DNA of 64,000 nucleotides. It comes from Uloborus plumipes. Taxonomy: Eukaryota > Arthropoda > Arachnida > Araneae > Uloboridae. The DNA lies in NCBI GenBank assembly GCA_038373865.1, contig JAXGGA010002952.1, forward strand, positions 47,511 to 111,510. Reading direction: 5' to 3'. Under the pieces are notes generated by a model, which did no database searches, was not told the DNA's origin, and was given only the letters and a program-made list of their open reading frames with translations. Position 1 is the stretch's first letter. Each line of letters opens with the position of its first letter. Positions 55,446-64,000 of the stretch are shown here, piece by piece. The position numbers and the translations under genes were made by a program.

Positions 55446-55532
55446 TCCGTCGAGCCGGATTCGAACCAGCGACCTATGGATTACTGTTCTATCAGCTACA
55501 GTCCACCGCTCTGCCAACTGAGCTATCGACGG
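55446..55532 (-). tRNA. tRNA-Tyr(GTA), unit 64
   Basis: Consensus; flank B. Confidence 0.9.
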
Positions 55533-55612
55533 CTCGAGAGGGACGGTAACAAAGACCGCTTTTATTTATTCTCATGTCATGAAAAAAGATTTTTTAATTA
55601 GGAAAAAGATAC

Positions 55613-55699
55613 TCCGTCGAGCCGGATTCGAACCAGCGACCTATGGATTACTGTTCTATCAGCTACAGTCCACCGCTCTGCCAACTGAGCTATCGACGG
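55613..55699 (-). tRNA. tRNA-Tyr(GTA), unit 65
   Basis: Consensus; flank A; trailer GTATC. Confidence 0.9.
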
Positions 55700-55780
55700 C
55701 TCGAGAGGGACGGTAACACAGACCGCTTTTATTTCGTTCTCATGTCATGAAAAAAGATTTTTAAATTAGGAAAAAGATTC

Positions 55781-55867
55781 TCCGTCGAGCCGGATTCGAA
55801 CCAGCGACCTATGGATTACTGTTCTATCAGCTACAGTCCACCGCTCTGCCAACTGAGCTATCGACGG
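55781..55867 (-). tRNA. tRNA-Tyr(GTA), unit 66
   Basis: Consensus; flank A with TTTCATTCTC. Confidence 0.9.
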
Positions 55868-55948
55868 CTCGAGAGGGACGGTAACACAGACCGCTTTTAT
55901 TTCATTCTCATGTCATGAAAAAAGATTTTTTAATTAGGAAAAAGATTC

Positions 55949-56035
55949 TCCGTCGAGCCGGATTCGAACCAGCGACCTATGGATTACTGTTCTATCAGCT
56001 ACAGTCCACCGCTCTGCCAACTGAGCTATCGACGG
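55949..56035 (-). tRNA. tRNA-Tyr(GTA), unit 67
   Basis: Consensus; flank A. Confidence 0.9.
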
Positions 56036-56116
56036 CTCGAGAGGGACGGTAACACAGACCGCTTTTATTTCGTTCTCATGTCATGAAAAAAGATTTTTAA
56101 ATTAGGAAAAAGATTC

Positions 56117-56203
56117 TCCGTCGAGCCGGATTCGAACCAGCGACCTATGGATTACTGTTCTATCAGCTACAGTCCACCGCTCTGCCAACTGAGCTATCGA
56201 CGG
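56117..56203 (-). tRNA. tRNA-Tyr(GTA), unit 68
   Basis: Consensus; flank B. Confidence 0.9.
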
Positions 56204-56283
56204 CTCGAGAGGGACGGTAACAAAGACCGCTTTTATTTATTCTCATGTCATGAAAAAAGATTTTTTAATTAGGAAAAAGATTC

Positions 56284-56370
56284 TCCGTCGAGCCGGATTC
56301 GAACCAGCGACCTATGGATTACTGTTCTATCAGCTACAGTCCACCGCTCTGCCAACTGAGCTATCGACGG
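56284..56370 (-). tRNA. tRNA-Tyr(GTA), unit 69
   Basis: Consensus; flank A. Confidence 0.9.
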
Positions 56371-56451
56371 CTCGAGAGGGACGGTAACACAGACCGCTTT
56401 TATTTCGTTCTCATGTCATGAAAAAAGATTTTTAAATTAGGAAAAAGATTC

Positions 56452-56538
56452 TCCGTCGAGCCGGATTCGAACCAGCGACCTATGGATTACTGTTCTATCA
56501 GCTACAGTCCACCGCTCTGCCAACTGAGCTATCGACGG
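56452..56538 (-). tRNA. tRNA-Tyr(GTA), unit 70
   Basis: Consensus; flank B. Confidence 0.9.
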
Positions 56539-56618
56539 CTCGAGAGGGACGGTAACAAAGACCGCTTTTATTTATTCTCATGTCATGAAAAAAGATTTTT
56601 TAATTAGGAAAAAGATTC

Positions 56619-56705
56619 TCCGTCGAGCCGGATTCGAACCAGCGACCTATGGATTACTGTTCTATCAGCTACAGTCCACCGCTCTGCCAACTGAGCTATC
56701 GACGG
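56619..56705 (-). tRNA. tRNA-Tyr(GTA), unit 71
   Basis: Consensus; flank A. Confidence 0.9.
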
Positions 56706-56786
56706 CTCGAGAGGGACGGTAACACAGACCGCTTTTATTTCGTTCTCATGTCATGAAAAAAGATTTTTAAATTAGGAAAAAGATTC

Positions 56787-56874
56787 TCCGTCGAGCCGGA
56801 TTCGAACCAGCGACCTATGGATTACTGTTCTATCAGCTACAGTCCACCGCTCTGCCAACTGAGTCTATTGATGG
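56787..56874 (-). pseudogene. tRNA-Tyr, unit 72, terminal copy
   Basis: The 5' end has an inserted base and two changes (CCATCAATAGACTC), damaging the acceptor stem and A box. The flank beyond is unique, so this is the right edge of the array. Confidence 0.7.
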
Positions 56875-56890
56875 CTCGAGGGGGTCTTTA

Positions 56891-58366
56891 ACAAATACCA
56901 CTGTTTTTTGAAGAAATTTTTTCCCCTAAGGGGTCCGTTTTGAGAATATTCCAATCCTTAAAAAGTTAACGGTCAACGACATGGAAACCGTAACCTGTCG
57001 TAAGAAAGTTCATATTATAGCAGTCACTAGAAAACTCCATTCTTTAGCTTTACAATGGGTTTTTGAATTTTTACTGTAGTTAGGATAGACGTTATAGTCA
57101 TTTGCATGCATCCACTTTTTGTTTCTTTCGCACTTTTTGTTATTCTTTACAGCCCCTGTATTTCGTACAACTAAAAAAAAAATAAAAATCTAAAAACTTT
57201 GGCAGGATTACATAGCTTGTCATATTGTCCTCCCTCACACCAAATTTGTTACGATAAGTATATGCCGATTACAATTTCAATTACACGAATTAAAACTTTG
57301 AGAGGAGTATATATATTATTTATATATATAACAGTAGGAGGGGGTCCATGAAAATTTTGTTGGCGGGGGGGGTGTCAAGTTTCAGTGCACTGTATTAGTT
57401 AAGCGGAAGGGAAACGAAGCATGTAAAATTTAAACCTTCTGTCAAAATATCTGCTACAGAGGCAAAACCTTATAGCATCTACTTGCTGCTAAACAGCCAC
57501 CACTGTTGAGTACTGGAGGCGAGCCGGTTTTCCCTCATTCAAAACACAACTCTCTGTTTCCCGGAGCCTTGAAAGGGCTAACTGCCACATTACCAGAGGA
57601 ATTCTTCCTTTCAGGTTTGGCAAATTCCTGAAACCAATCAGGGGACTGAGAGTTTGGGTTTTAGTTCATGTTTTTTGAATGAAATTATGGAGCGCGGGCT
57701 TTTTGCCGCTAGGGTTTTGCTGTTTGAGCACCTCAGTTGGTTTTTTTACGTTTGGCTGGGGGCTGAGGGTGGCCTCAGCCCCTAGAATCTTTGCTTTTGT
57801 TACCATGATACAAACGTTTGCTGAAGCTCCAGAATCTCTTCTCCCTTACTATGAACGAAGAAAAATGTTTACTAACGATACAGATGAATGTTAATTCACT
57901 TTTGCATGATGAAAATCTTGGCATAGGGTTTACGGGAGATTTTTTTTCCGTGTCCTTAATATATGCTTGACGAAGGAGCTTACACCTTATTATAATCAGA
58001 AATACTTTTATGTTTCGTCCTGTGCTTGAATGTACCTATAATATTCTGAAGAGGAGGAATGATCTCTTAAATTCGTCTATGTGTCATCATGTTTTCGAAA
58101 GACCTATAAATTCTGAAGAGGAGGAATGATCTTTTAAATTCGTCTATGTGTCATCATGTTTTCGAAAGGACATATAAGGTCTGAAGAGGAGAACTCTAAT
58201 CCCTTAAATAGTCTTCAAATATAGAGTCAACGACCCTGCTATATAAAAAAAACTTTAACTCGACCATTACCTGAAACATCTGACCGCATAGAAGAACTCT
58301 TCAATAATGTACGTGCACTTGTTTGGTTCTTGTGAGTACTCACTCTTTTATTTCATTATGGCCATA
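56891..58366. other. Right flank of the array, no gene
   Basis: Mixed AT-rich tract with a GC-richer part near 57480-57800 that may be an old repeat. An open frame at 57679-57894 (71 codons) has no recognisable domain. A short tandem repeat is listed separately. Confidence 0.45.
58046..58195. repeat. 67-bp tandem repeat, about 2.2 copies
   Basis: CTGAAGAGGAGGAATGATC begins copies at 58046 and 58113, and a partial third at 58181. The intervening TTAAATTCGTCTATGTGTC is shared. Confidence 0.85.
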
Positions 58367-59930
58367 CACTAGGTGGCCAAAAGTATCCGGACACTTTCAA
58401 AAATTCACATTTTTACATATAGCTGGAGAAATAAGTGATCAATTGTTCTTTAACTTTAGTCATACAAAATATAGGCTTCACCGAACATTTCCAAGTTGAA
58501 ATTAAATTACCCTTGCATTTGGGGGACGATAAGAAGGGGGGTCGAAAGAATAACCGCTTTTTGACCATAACTCTTTGAAAATAGCTCGGAATAAGCTATG
58601 CATTTCAGTAATTAATTAGCATACTATGTATAATTACTATACAAATTCAAATGAACGCACCACTCTTACTTCCGAAGATATGAAACATTTTTTAAAAAAC
58701 GGCAATTTTATTTGAAGGGTTTTTGCTCATAACACGCAGAGTTTTTGATCAAACCTTATCAAAACTTCAGGAAAGATGACAAAATACAAGAGAAAGAACA
58801 TACTAAAACGGTTTTTAAAAATATTAAAAATCCGATGAGATATGAACGTTAAAAGGAAAAAAAATTTCACGGCGCATGCGCGAACGACAGAAATTTATAA
58901 CTACAAAAATATTGTAGCCTGGTATATACTGCATCTTATAAAAAAAGTTCCAGTTGAATATCATGAAAATTGAAAAAGATATCAGCGGTCTAGTGAGCTG
59001 TATTTCATTCATTCGCAGACAATACATACATAGTGAGGGTCTGTCCACAAAGAGCTATTTTTAAAATAAAGGTTATTTCGTCATCGTTCAAAATCAACGT
59101 TTCAGGGGGTCTCCGTATACTTTTGGCCACCTACTTATAAGGTCTTTTTGGCCGAATGGGCGAAATGTGACTTCTATGCCAAATATAAATTTTTAAACAG
59201 TATACAATTTAACATTGAAAAATATGCTCGATTGTCCCCACACTATTTGTGAACAACCCCTCTCCATTTATGAATTGACTGCAAATGAATGAATTACAGC
59301 TCACTAGATCGCTGATATCTTTTTCAATTTTTACGATATTCAACTGGAACTTTTTTTATAAGATGCAGTATACACCAGGCTACAATATTTTTGTAGTTAT
59401 AAATTTCTGTCTTTCGCGCATGCGCCGTGCAAAATTATTTCCTTTTAACGTTCATATCTCATCGGATTTTTAATATTTTTAAAAACCGTTTTAGTATGTT
59501 CTTTCTCTTGTATTTTGTCATCTTTCCTGAAGTTTTGATAAGGTTTGATCAAAAACTCTGCGTGTTATGAGCAAAAACCCTTCAAATAAAATTGCCGTTT
59601 TTTAAAAAATGTTTCATATCTTCGGAAGTAAGAGTGGTACGTTCATTTGAATTTGTACAGTAATTATACATAGTATGCTAATTAATTACTGAAATGCATA
59701 GCTTATTCCGAGCTATTTTCAAAGAGTTATGGTCAAAAAGCGGTTTTTCTTTCGACCCCCCTTTTTATCGTCCCCCAAATGCAAGGGTAATTTAATTTCA
59801 ACTTGGAAATGTTCGGTGAAGAATATATTTTGTATGACTAAAGTTAAAGAACAATTGATCACTTATTTCTCGAGTTATATCTAAAAATGTAAATTTTTGA
59901 AAGTGTCCGGATACTTTTGGCCACCTAGTG
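58367..59930. mobile_element. 1.56-kb palindromic TA-flanked element
   Basis: Ends CACTAGGTGGCCAAAAGTATC and the reverse complement ending CCACCTAGTG, with TA at 58365-58366 and 59931-59932. Arms of about 650 bp (58367-59022, 59284-59930) are near-perfect reverse complements. The 260-bp centre contains one more terminal-like sequence (ATACTTTTGGCCACCTA, near 59116-59132). The open frames in the arms are mirror copies of each other and non-coding. Likely a Tc1/mariner-related foldback. Confidence 0.85.
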
Positions 59931-59932
59931 TA

Positions 59933-60634
59933 TCTTAGATTTAAATTTAAGTAGCTACCTTGATTATTAATTTGATGTTTTAATTGTTAAAATAAATAAA
60001 AGTGATTTAAATATCAAATTGTGATTATTTGTCTATTGCATGCTATATATTAATTTAGAAATTTAATCTCAGTATGATTCACCTATATAATATAATTCAA
60101 CTTGGTTTAAATAGTGAGATTCTGGTGAACCTTTAATCAATTCTTTTCACGCAGAAGCAATGTACTAACCACTAATGAATTAGATCACCTTAACATTAAT
60201 TTCACATTAGTTGGTGCCTGTTCACCACTTCTTGTACCACAAATTGGTGCCGCTCCAAAAAAAAAAAAAATAATTAATGGGTTGAGAATTCCGGGCTATA
60301 CTTTTATGAATGTAAAATGTAATCACCCTGAGATCACTAAACATTCACGAAATTTATTTTTTAAAATTGTTGCAATTTTTCATTTTAATTTTTCAATAAC
60401 AAAATGTCTTTAAAGTATATTGCAATTTAAATTTTTCTCAGACTGTTTGATAATACATGATTTTTCCATGAATGCATTTTTGACAATTATTTTCTTGAAT
60501 TGTGTTGTGATATGAAATTTTATTGTGTTATGCTACTCTTTAGGGGTTGTATGTTTATTGTTTTTTCATGTTTTCCAATCAACAAACCCAAATTTTCAAT
60601 GGGGTTTTCATTCAAATTTTAAATTTTTGCTGAA
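59933..60634 (+). other. 5' region of LTR retrotransposon (boundary not found)
   Basis: TTGGTGCC occurs twice (about 60210 and 60244); the second, in ATTGGTGCCGCTCC, may be a primer-binding region. A poly(A) run follows at about 60258. LTR ends were not identified because the 3' LTR is outside the window. Confidence 0.35.
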
Positions 60635-61564
60635 ATGTCCAAAGTTAAATCTAAAATGTCTGCTCAAAGTTTGGCTTCATCTTTACCTACTTTTAATGGC
60701 AAAGAGGGGGAAGATATTAATTTTCACATTAAACAGTTTAGCAGCATTGCAGATCTAGAAAAATGGAGTGAGGAGAAAAGATTAATTGTGTTTAAATTAA
60801 ATTTAGGTGATAAGGATTTGGATTTTTTAATCAATGATGCCGCAGCTTCTCAATGTGAGAAAATTCAGGATTTGAAGGAGTTGTTGGTTGGAAAGTTTCA
60901 GAAAACAAAATCTTGTGCTGATATTCAGTCTGCATTTTCAAAAATCACACACAGACCAAATCAGTCTGCTAAAGAATTGGCAGGTGAAATCTCCAAGGAG
61001 GCAGAGCTTTTTGTAGGAATTACCAACTCTAGCAATCAGGATCTAGTAACCTTAGCTGAGAATATTAAATTAAATAAATTCTTGGAAGTGGTAAGACAGG
61101 ATATAAGGGTTGAGGTAAAAAAAAAAACTGGTCCTTCGACTCTTAAAGAGGCTGTCAAGTGTGCAGTTAACATAGAAAATGCATTTGAGGAGGCAACAGA
61201 AGGCCCCTCTGGAAATGGTTCTTGGGATCTTCAAATTAATTCCCTAATAAAATGTCAACTTGAATCTAACAAACAAATTGCTAAGCTGACTACTGAACTT
61301 GCTAATCTGACTGAGAAAAAATCCCAACAAGTTAACAATTTTTCTACGCAACAAATTTCATGTCACATTTGTGGTCGAAACCATTTGCCCACAGATTGTG
61401 TTTATTTTCCTTCTTCGAATAATTTTGGTAGGGATAATGGATTTTCAAATTTTAGGGGCAGAAATTTTTCGAATAACAGAAGAGGAAATTTTTCAGTAAA
61501 TAGGGGCAGATTTTTTAGGGGGAGGTCTAGTCACCCTTATAGAAATAACAGGAAATTTCGGTAG
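60635..61564 (+). CDS. LTR retrotransposon Gag
   Basis: 309 residues from ATG 60635. The N-terminal helical part (SLPTFNGKEGEDINFHIKQF) is the usual Gag capsid-like start of Ty3/gypsy-type elements; a coiled region follows. A zinc knuckle CHICGRNHLPTDC (CX2CX3HX4C) and an RGR/RGG-rich basic tail bind RNA. It ends at TAG 61562-61564, but the frame continues after it into the protease. Gag forms the virus-like particle. Confidence 0.85.
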   Translation: MSKVKSKMSAQSLASSLPTFNGKEGEDINFHIKQFSSIADLEKWSEEKRLIVFKLNLGDKDLDFLINDAAASQCEKIQDLKELLVGKFQKTKSCADIQSAFSKITHRPNQSAKELAGEISKEAELFVGITNSSNQDLVTLAENIKLNKFLEVVRQDIRVEVKKKTGPSTLKEAVKCAVNIENAFEEATEGPSGNGSWDLQINSLIKCQLESNKQIAKLTTELANLTEKKSQQVNNFSTQQISCHICGRNHLPTDCVYFPSSNNFGRDNGFSNFRGRNFSNNRRGNFSVNRGRFFRGRSSHPYRNNRKFR

Positions 61565-62114
61565 ACAAAATTTAAACTAATAGGGGGTACTTGTGATAAA
61601 TATAATAAAAATGAAAGTTCTCAACCAGGTGCCCATTGCATAAGAGAACAAAATGACCAAAAAAATGAAACATTGGGAAATAAAAGAAAAACTAATGAGG
61701 AGATTGACAAAATTAACATACCGGCTTGTGATAGGGTAACTGAAAATGATAATCAGGTAATGAAATTTGTACTCTCGTGTAACACTGCTTCAAGTAACTG
61801 TCTACCTATAATTCAACTTCAATTTGGGTCAGTTAAATTGAATGCCTTAATTGATTCAGGAGCATCATTGAGCCTAATAGAGCCTGACATCCTGTTAAAA
61901 ATTAAGGAAACCACTAAGGTTGATCATGTGTCGAGAAGTGTCAAAATAATTACTTTGAATAAATCAACTATTCCTTACATGTCTGCAGTCAACATAAAAT
62001 TTAAAATTCAATCTTCTTGGTTTGGAAATCTTTTCTATGTGACAAAAAATGTTTGGAATTCTGACTATCAAATAATTTTGGGTTATGATTTTTTACAAAG
62101 GAATAGGGTAGTGT
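61565..62114 (+). pseudogene. LTR retrotransposon Pol start: aspartic protease, interrupted
   Basis: In the same frame as Gag after one TAG. LQFGSVKLNALIDSGASLSL has the protease active-site DSG; IILGYDFLQRN is the second conserved block. The frame runs into a probable hAT-type insertion at 62115 and no reverse transcriptase is seen in the window. Ty3/gypsy-type is most likely from the LIDSGAS and GYDFL pattern; BEL/Pao is possible. Confidence 0.8.
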
Positions 62115-62609
62115 CAGGGCCGTCGCTAGCTGAAATATCTGGGGGGGTGTTGAGAATTTGGCGGCCCTGGGCTGTGGGCTCATCATATGGGGGGGGGGGG
62201 TTTCTCCCTTGAATTATTCACCATTCCAACCCACGCCATATACAGAGATGCATTATAGCAGTGGAAAAGGTGAGAGAATGATTCTTCAAAATTAATGCAA
62301 GAAAATTTTGAATAGTAGTTTTGTAAAATTTCTGGATATTATTGCTATAAAAATTATTTTTTTCTGAAGAGAAAAAGTGCACCATTCCCCTTTTATTTAT
62401 TTTTATTTTTAAGAACTGACAGTAAAAGAAATAACCTTTCATAGTTTGGAGCTAATTTGTAAATCGTAAATATTTTGTGTACATTTTATGGATCAAAAAT
62501 GCCCTTGCATATAAGTCGCATAGTTCAGTCATAATGTGCAAAGAAAAGGGCTAAATTCGCAAAATTGCGATGTAGTTTTGATTTTTGTATGTTATTTGGG
62601 TCCCCTTAG
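62115..62609. mobile_element. Probable hAT-like insertion in the retrotransposon, 8-bp TSD
   Basis: The left end CAGGGCCGTCGCTAGC follows GGTAGTGT (62107-62114), and the same octamer recurs at 62610-62617. The right end (reverse complement CTAAGGGGACCC) is a poor match to the left, so the boundary rests on the duplication. Beyond it a frame VNLSLQFSKTCACR might be the resumed retroelement. Confidence 0.55.
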
Positions 62610-62744
62610 GGTAGTGTAAATCTAAGTTTGCAGTTTTCTAAAACTTGTGCTTGCCGCGTAACTCGCGAAAAACTGCGAAATTTTCCGAATATTTTCATTA
62701 TTTCCTTTATAACTCCATAACTATTAGTCTTACAGAGCTTCACT

Positions 62745-62943
62745 CAAGGGCGGATCCAGCTTCTGGCTAAGGAGGGGGTCATTTTCGGAAAGGGGGGGTC
62801 AATGTGCAATTTTTGGGCAAAAATGGGGGGTTTTGTCAATTTTTTCGCAATATAAGTACCAAAAAGGCAATTTTTTGCTATATTTTGTCGGTTAAGGGGG
62901 GGGGGTCATGACCCCCATGACCCCCCCTCTGGATCCGCGCCTG
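62745..62943. mobile_element. hAT-type MITE, 199 bp, perfect 8-bp TSD
   Basis: Ends CAAGGGCGGATCC and GGATCCGCGCCTG, with identical GCTTCACT octamers at 62737-62744 and 62944-62951. G-rich left half and C-rich right part (GACCCCCATGACC). No coding. Confidence 0.85.
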
Positions 62944-62951
62944 GCTTCACT

Positions 62952-63292
62952 TGTACTTGAAATGTTTCAAATTTAGTGTTATTTAAAATGATTATTCACA
63001 TGTATATTGTATAATCAAAATTTTTTTTCATTTTTTCACTAGAACAGATATTTGTTTCTTTCGCTATTGTAAAGTAAAAAGTTAACCTACAGACTTCTTT
63101 TTGAGCTTAACTGAAAGCCTATAAAATTTACTGTAAGTTCATGTTCATTTTGTTTCTTGAGGAGTAAAAATTAATGTCGGTATTTTTTCCGAAATGTGGT
63201 CAAAGCATAAAAAAATCGAAATGCAATATCTCCTAAATCGTTGGTCTTACAGAGCTCCACTTGAGCTTAAAATGTTTCCAATTTATCGTTTT
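62952..63292. other. AT-rich tract, repeat-like
   Basis: TCTTACAGAGCTCCACTTGAG near 63245 resembles TCTTACAGAGCTTCACT near 62728, so this is a second, diverged copy of one repeat. No gene. Confidence 0.45.
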
Positions 63293-63327
63293 TACTTTCT
63301 TCTATATCTAATATATAGAAGAAAGTA
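63293..63327. repeat. 15-bp hairpin TACTTTCTTCTATAT
   Basis: Perfect arms 63293-63307 and 63313-63327 around 5 bp, at the start of a new repeat unit. Confidence 0.8.
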
Positions 63328-63413
63328 TTGGTTTCGTGAAAATTTTCGAATGTCGAATTTTGACGGATTTGCACGTTTTGAGGTGCGCTGAGTCCATTTC
63401 GACCATTTTTGGA

Positions 63414-63472
63414 AAATGTCTGTCTGTCTGTGTGTCTGTGTGTGTGTGTGTGAGTCTGTATGTGTGTGACCA
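63414..63472. repeat. TCTG/TG microsatellite
   Basis: Alternating CTGT and TGTG units. Confidence 0.85.
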
Positions 63473-63582
63473 GTTTTTGTGGCCGCGCTAGAGCAAAAAC
63501 TACTGAATGAAATCGAACAAAAATTTTTGCACATATGTACCACCATGTGAACTGGTGCACCTGACTTTTTTTAGCGAATTCC

Positions 63583-64000
63583 TCCAAGGGGGGTGGAGCA
63601 ATCGCACGTGTTCTGCGTGGGGGTGATTGCTATATCTCAGGAAGTAACCGGCGGAATCAAACGAAAATTGGTCCATAGGTAGACCCTACTGAGTACAGGT
63701 GCTGATTCAATTTGTTTGTCAATATCTCCAAGGGGGGTGGAGCAATCGCACGTGTTCTGCGCGGGGGTGACTGCTATATCTCAGGAAGTAACCGGCGGAA
63801 TCAAACGAAAATTGGTCCATAGGTAGACCCTACTGAGTACAGGTGCTGATTCCATTTGTTTGTCAATATCTCGAAGGGGGTGGAGCAATCGCACGTGTTC
63901 TGCGCGGGGTGACTGCTATATCTCAGGAAGTAACCGGCGGAATCAAACGAAAATGGTCCATAGGTAGACCCTATTGAGTACAGGTGCTGATTCAATTTGT
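63583..64000. repeat. 144-bp tandem repeat, about 3 copies, runs off the window
   Basis: GGGTGGAGCAATCGCACGTG recurs at 63591, 63735 and 63878 (143-144 bp). Each copy includes TATATCTCAGGAAGTAACCG and GGTCCATAGGTAGACCCTA. The open frames in it are chance. Confidence 0.9.

Larger units (their letters stand above)
44985..56890 (-). repeat. Tandem array of 70 tRNA-Tyr(GTA) genes, 167-168 bp period
   Basis: Each unit is an 87-bp tRNA gene on the minus strand plus about 80 bp of spacer. Seventy full-length or nearly full-length minus-strand units are counted from their 5' ends, plus two partials. Cloverleaf: acceptor CCGTCGA/TCGACGG with C1-G72 and discriminator A, D arm, anticodon stem GTGGA/TCCAT around CTGTAGA, T arm GCTGG/CCGGC. 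A 14-nt intron (CTGATAGAACAGTA) sits after position 37; its ACAGT can pair with ACTGT of the anticodon arm. A box TAGCTCAGTTGG and B box GGTTCGAATCC fit the Pol III consensus. A T5 run lies four bases after the gene; AAATAAAA lies about 30 bases upstream; CTCGAG abuts the 5' end. Spacers: type A (CACAGACCGC, TTTCGTTCTC), A' (as A with ATGTAATG), type B (CAAAGACCGC, TTTATTCTC). Confidence 0.95.

Noticed and set aside
44985..56890. CRISPR-like repeat array
   Set aside because: The repeats are 167-168 bp, contain a full tRNA gene, have non-unique spacers, and the genome is eukaryotic.
57679..57894. 71-codon frame to the right of the array
   Set aside because: No recognisable motif, in a repeat-like tract with no start or splice support.
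58824..59473. Two similar frames (MNELQLTR... type) on opposite strands
   Set aside because: They are the two arms of the palindrome; similarity reflects the inverted repeat, not a gene family.
63267..63587. 84-106 codon minus-strand frames with THTHTH runs
   Set aside because: They arise from the TG microsatellite.

Overview
This is eukaryotic nuclear DNA, AT-rich, intron-rich and full of transposons. The conserved genes are animal genes. The mix of a Jockey-type LINE tail, Tc1, hAT-like elements, a Helitron and a Polinton/adintovirus-like element suggests an arthropod, most likely an arachnid (spider); that placement is inference from transposon flavour, not proof.

Left third (1-36 kb): the first coding exon of a USP40-type ubiquitin hydrolase lies on the minus strand (981-1164). 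Head-to-head with it, on the plus strand, is a complete ABCF2 gene. Fourteen coding exons (3576-35838) sum to 1,866 nt, that is 621 codons plus a stop, with every junction GT/AG and in phase. Its introns hold a Helitron, at least five hAT-like elements with 8-bp target duplications (one nested in another), TA-flanked MITEs, a Jockey-type LINE remnant and several tandem repeats.

Middle (37-45 kb): a Tc1 transposase fragment stops abruptly at about 38148, where a scrambled block of tRNA-Tyr copies begins. It is followed by a decaying Polinton/adintovirus-like fragment (39.6-44.7 kb). In order this carries a PC4-like ORF, a packaging ATPase, two small conserved ORFs, an integrase with a chromodomain, a capsid-type ORF, a minor core-type ORF and the start of a major capsid-type ORF. 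Four large or small frames are broken by nonsense codons or homopolymer frameshifts. A polymerase B and a protease are not present.

Right-middle (45-56.9 kb): the main find. It is a tandem array of 70 full-length or nearly full-length, intron-containing tRNA-Tyr(GTA) genes, all on the minus strand, with a period of 167-168 bp, plus two partial copies. Most units keep the A box, B box, a 14-nt intron that can pair with the anticodon loop, a T5 terminator and a TATA-like upstream element. Spacers come in two main types that often alternate, giving a dimeric higher-order repeat. The left edge is decayed and the core is homogeneous.

Right end (57-64 kb): a 1.56-kb palindromic TA-flanked element, then an LTR-retrotransposon gag-protease whose two halves are in one frame separated by a single TAG. 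It is interrupted by a probable hAT-like insertion. A small hAT-type MITE and a 144-bp tandem repeat run to the window end.
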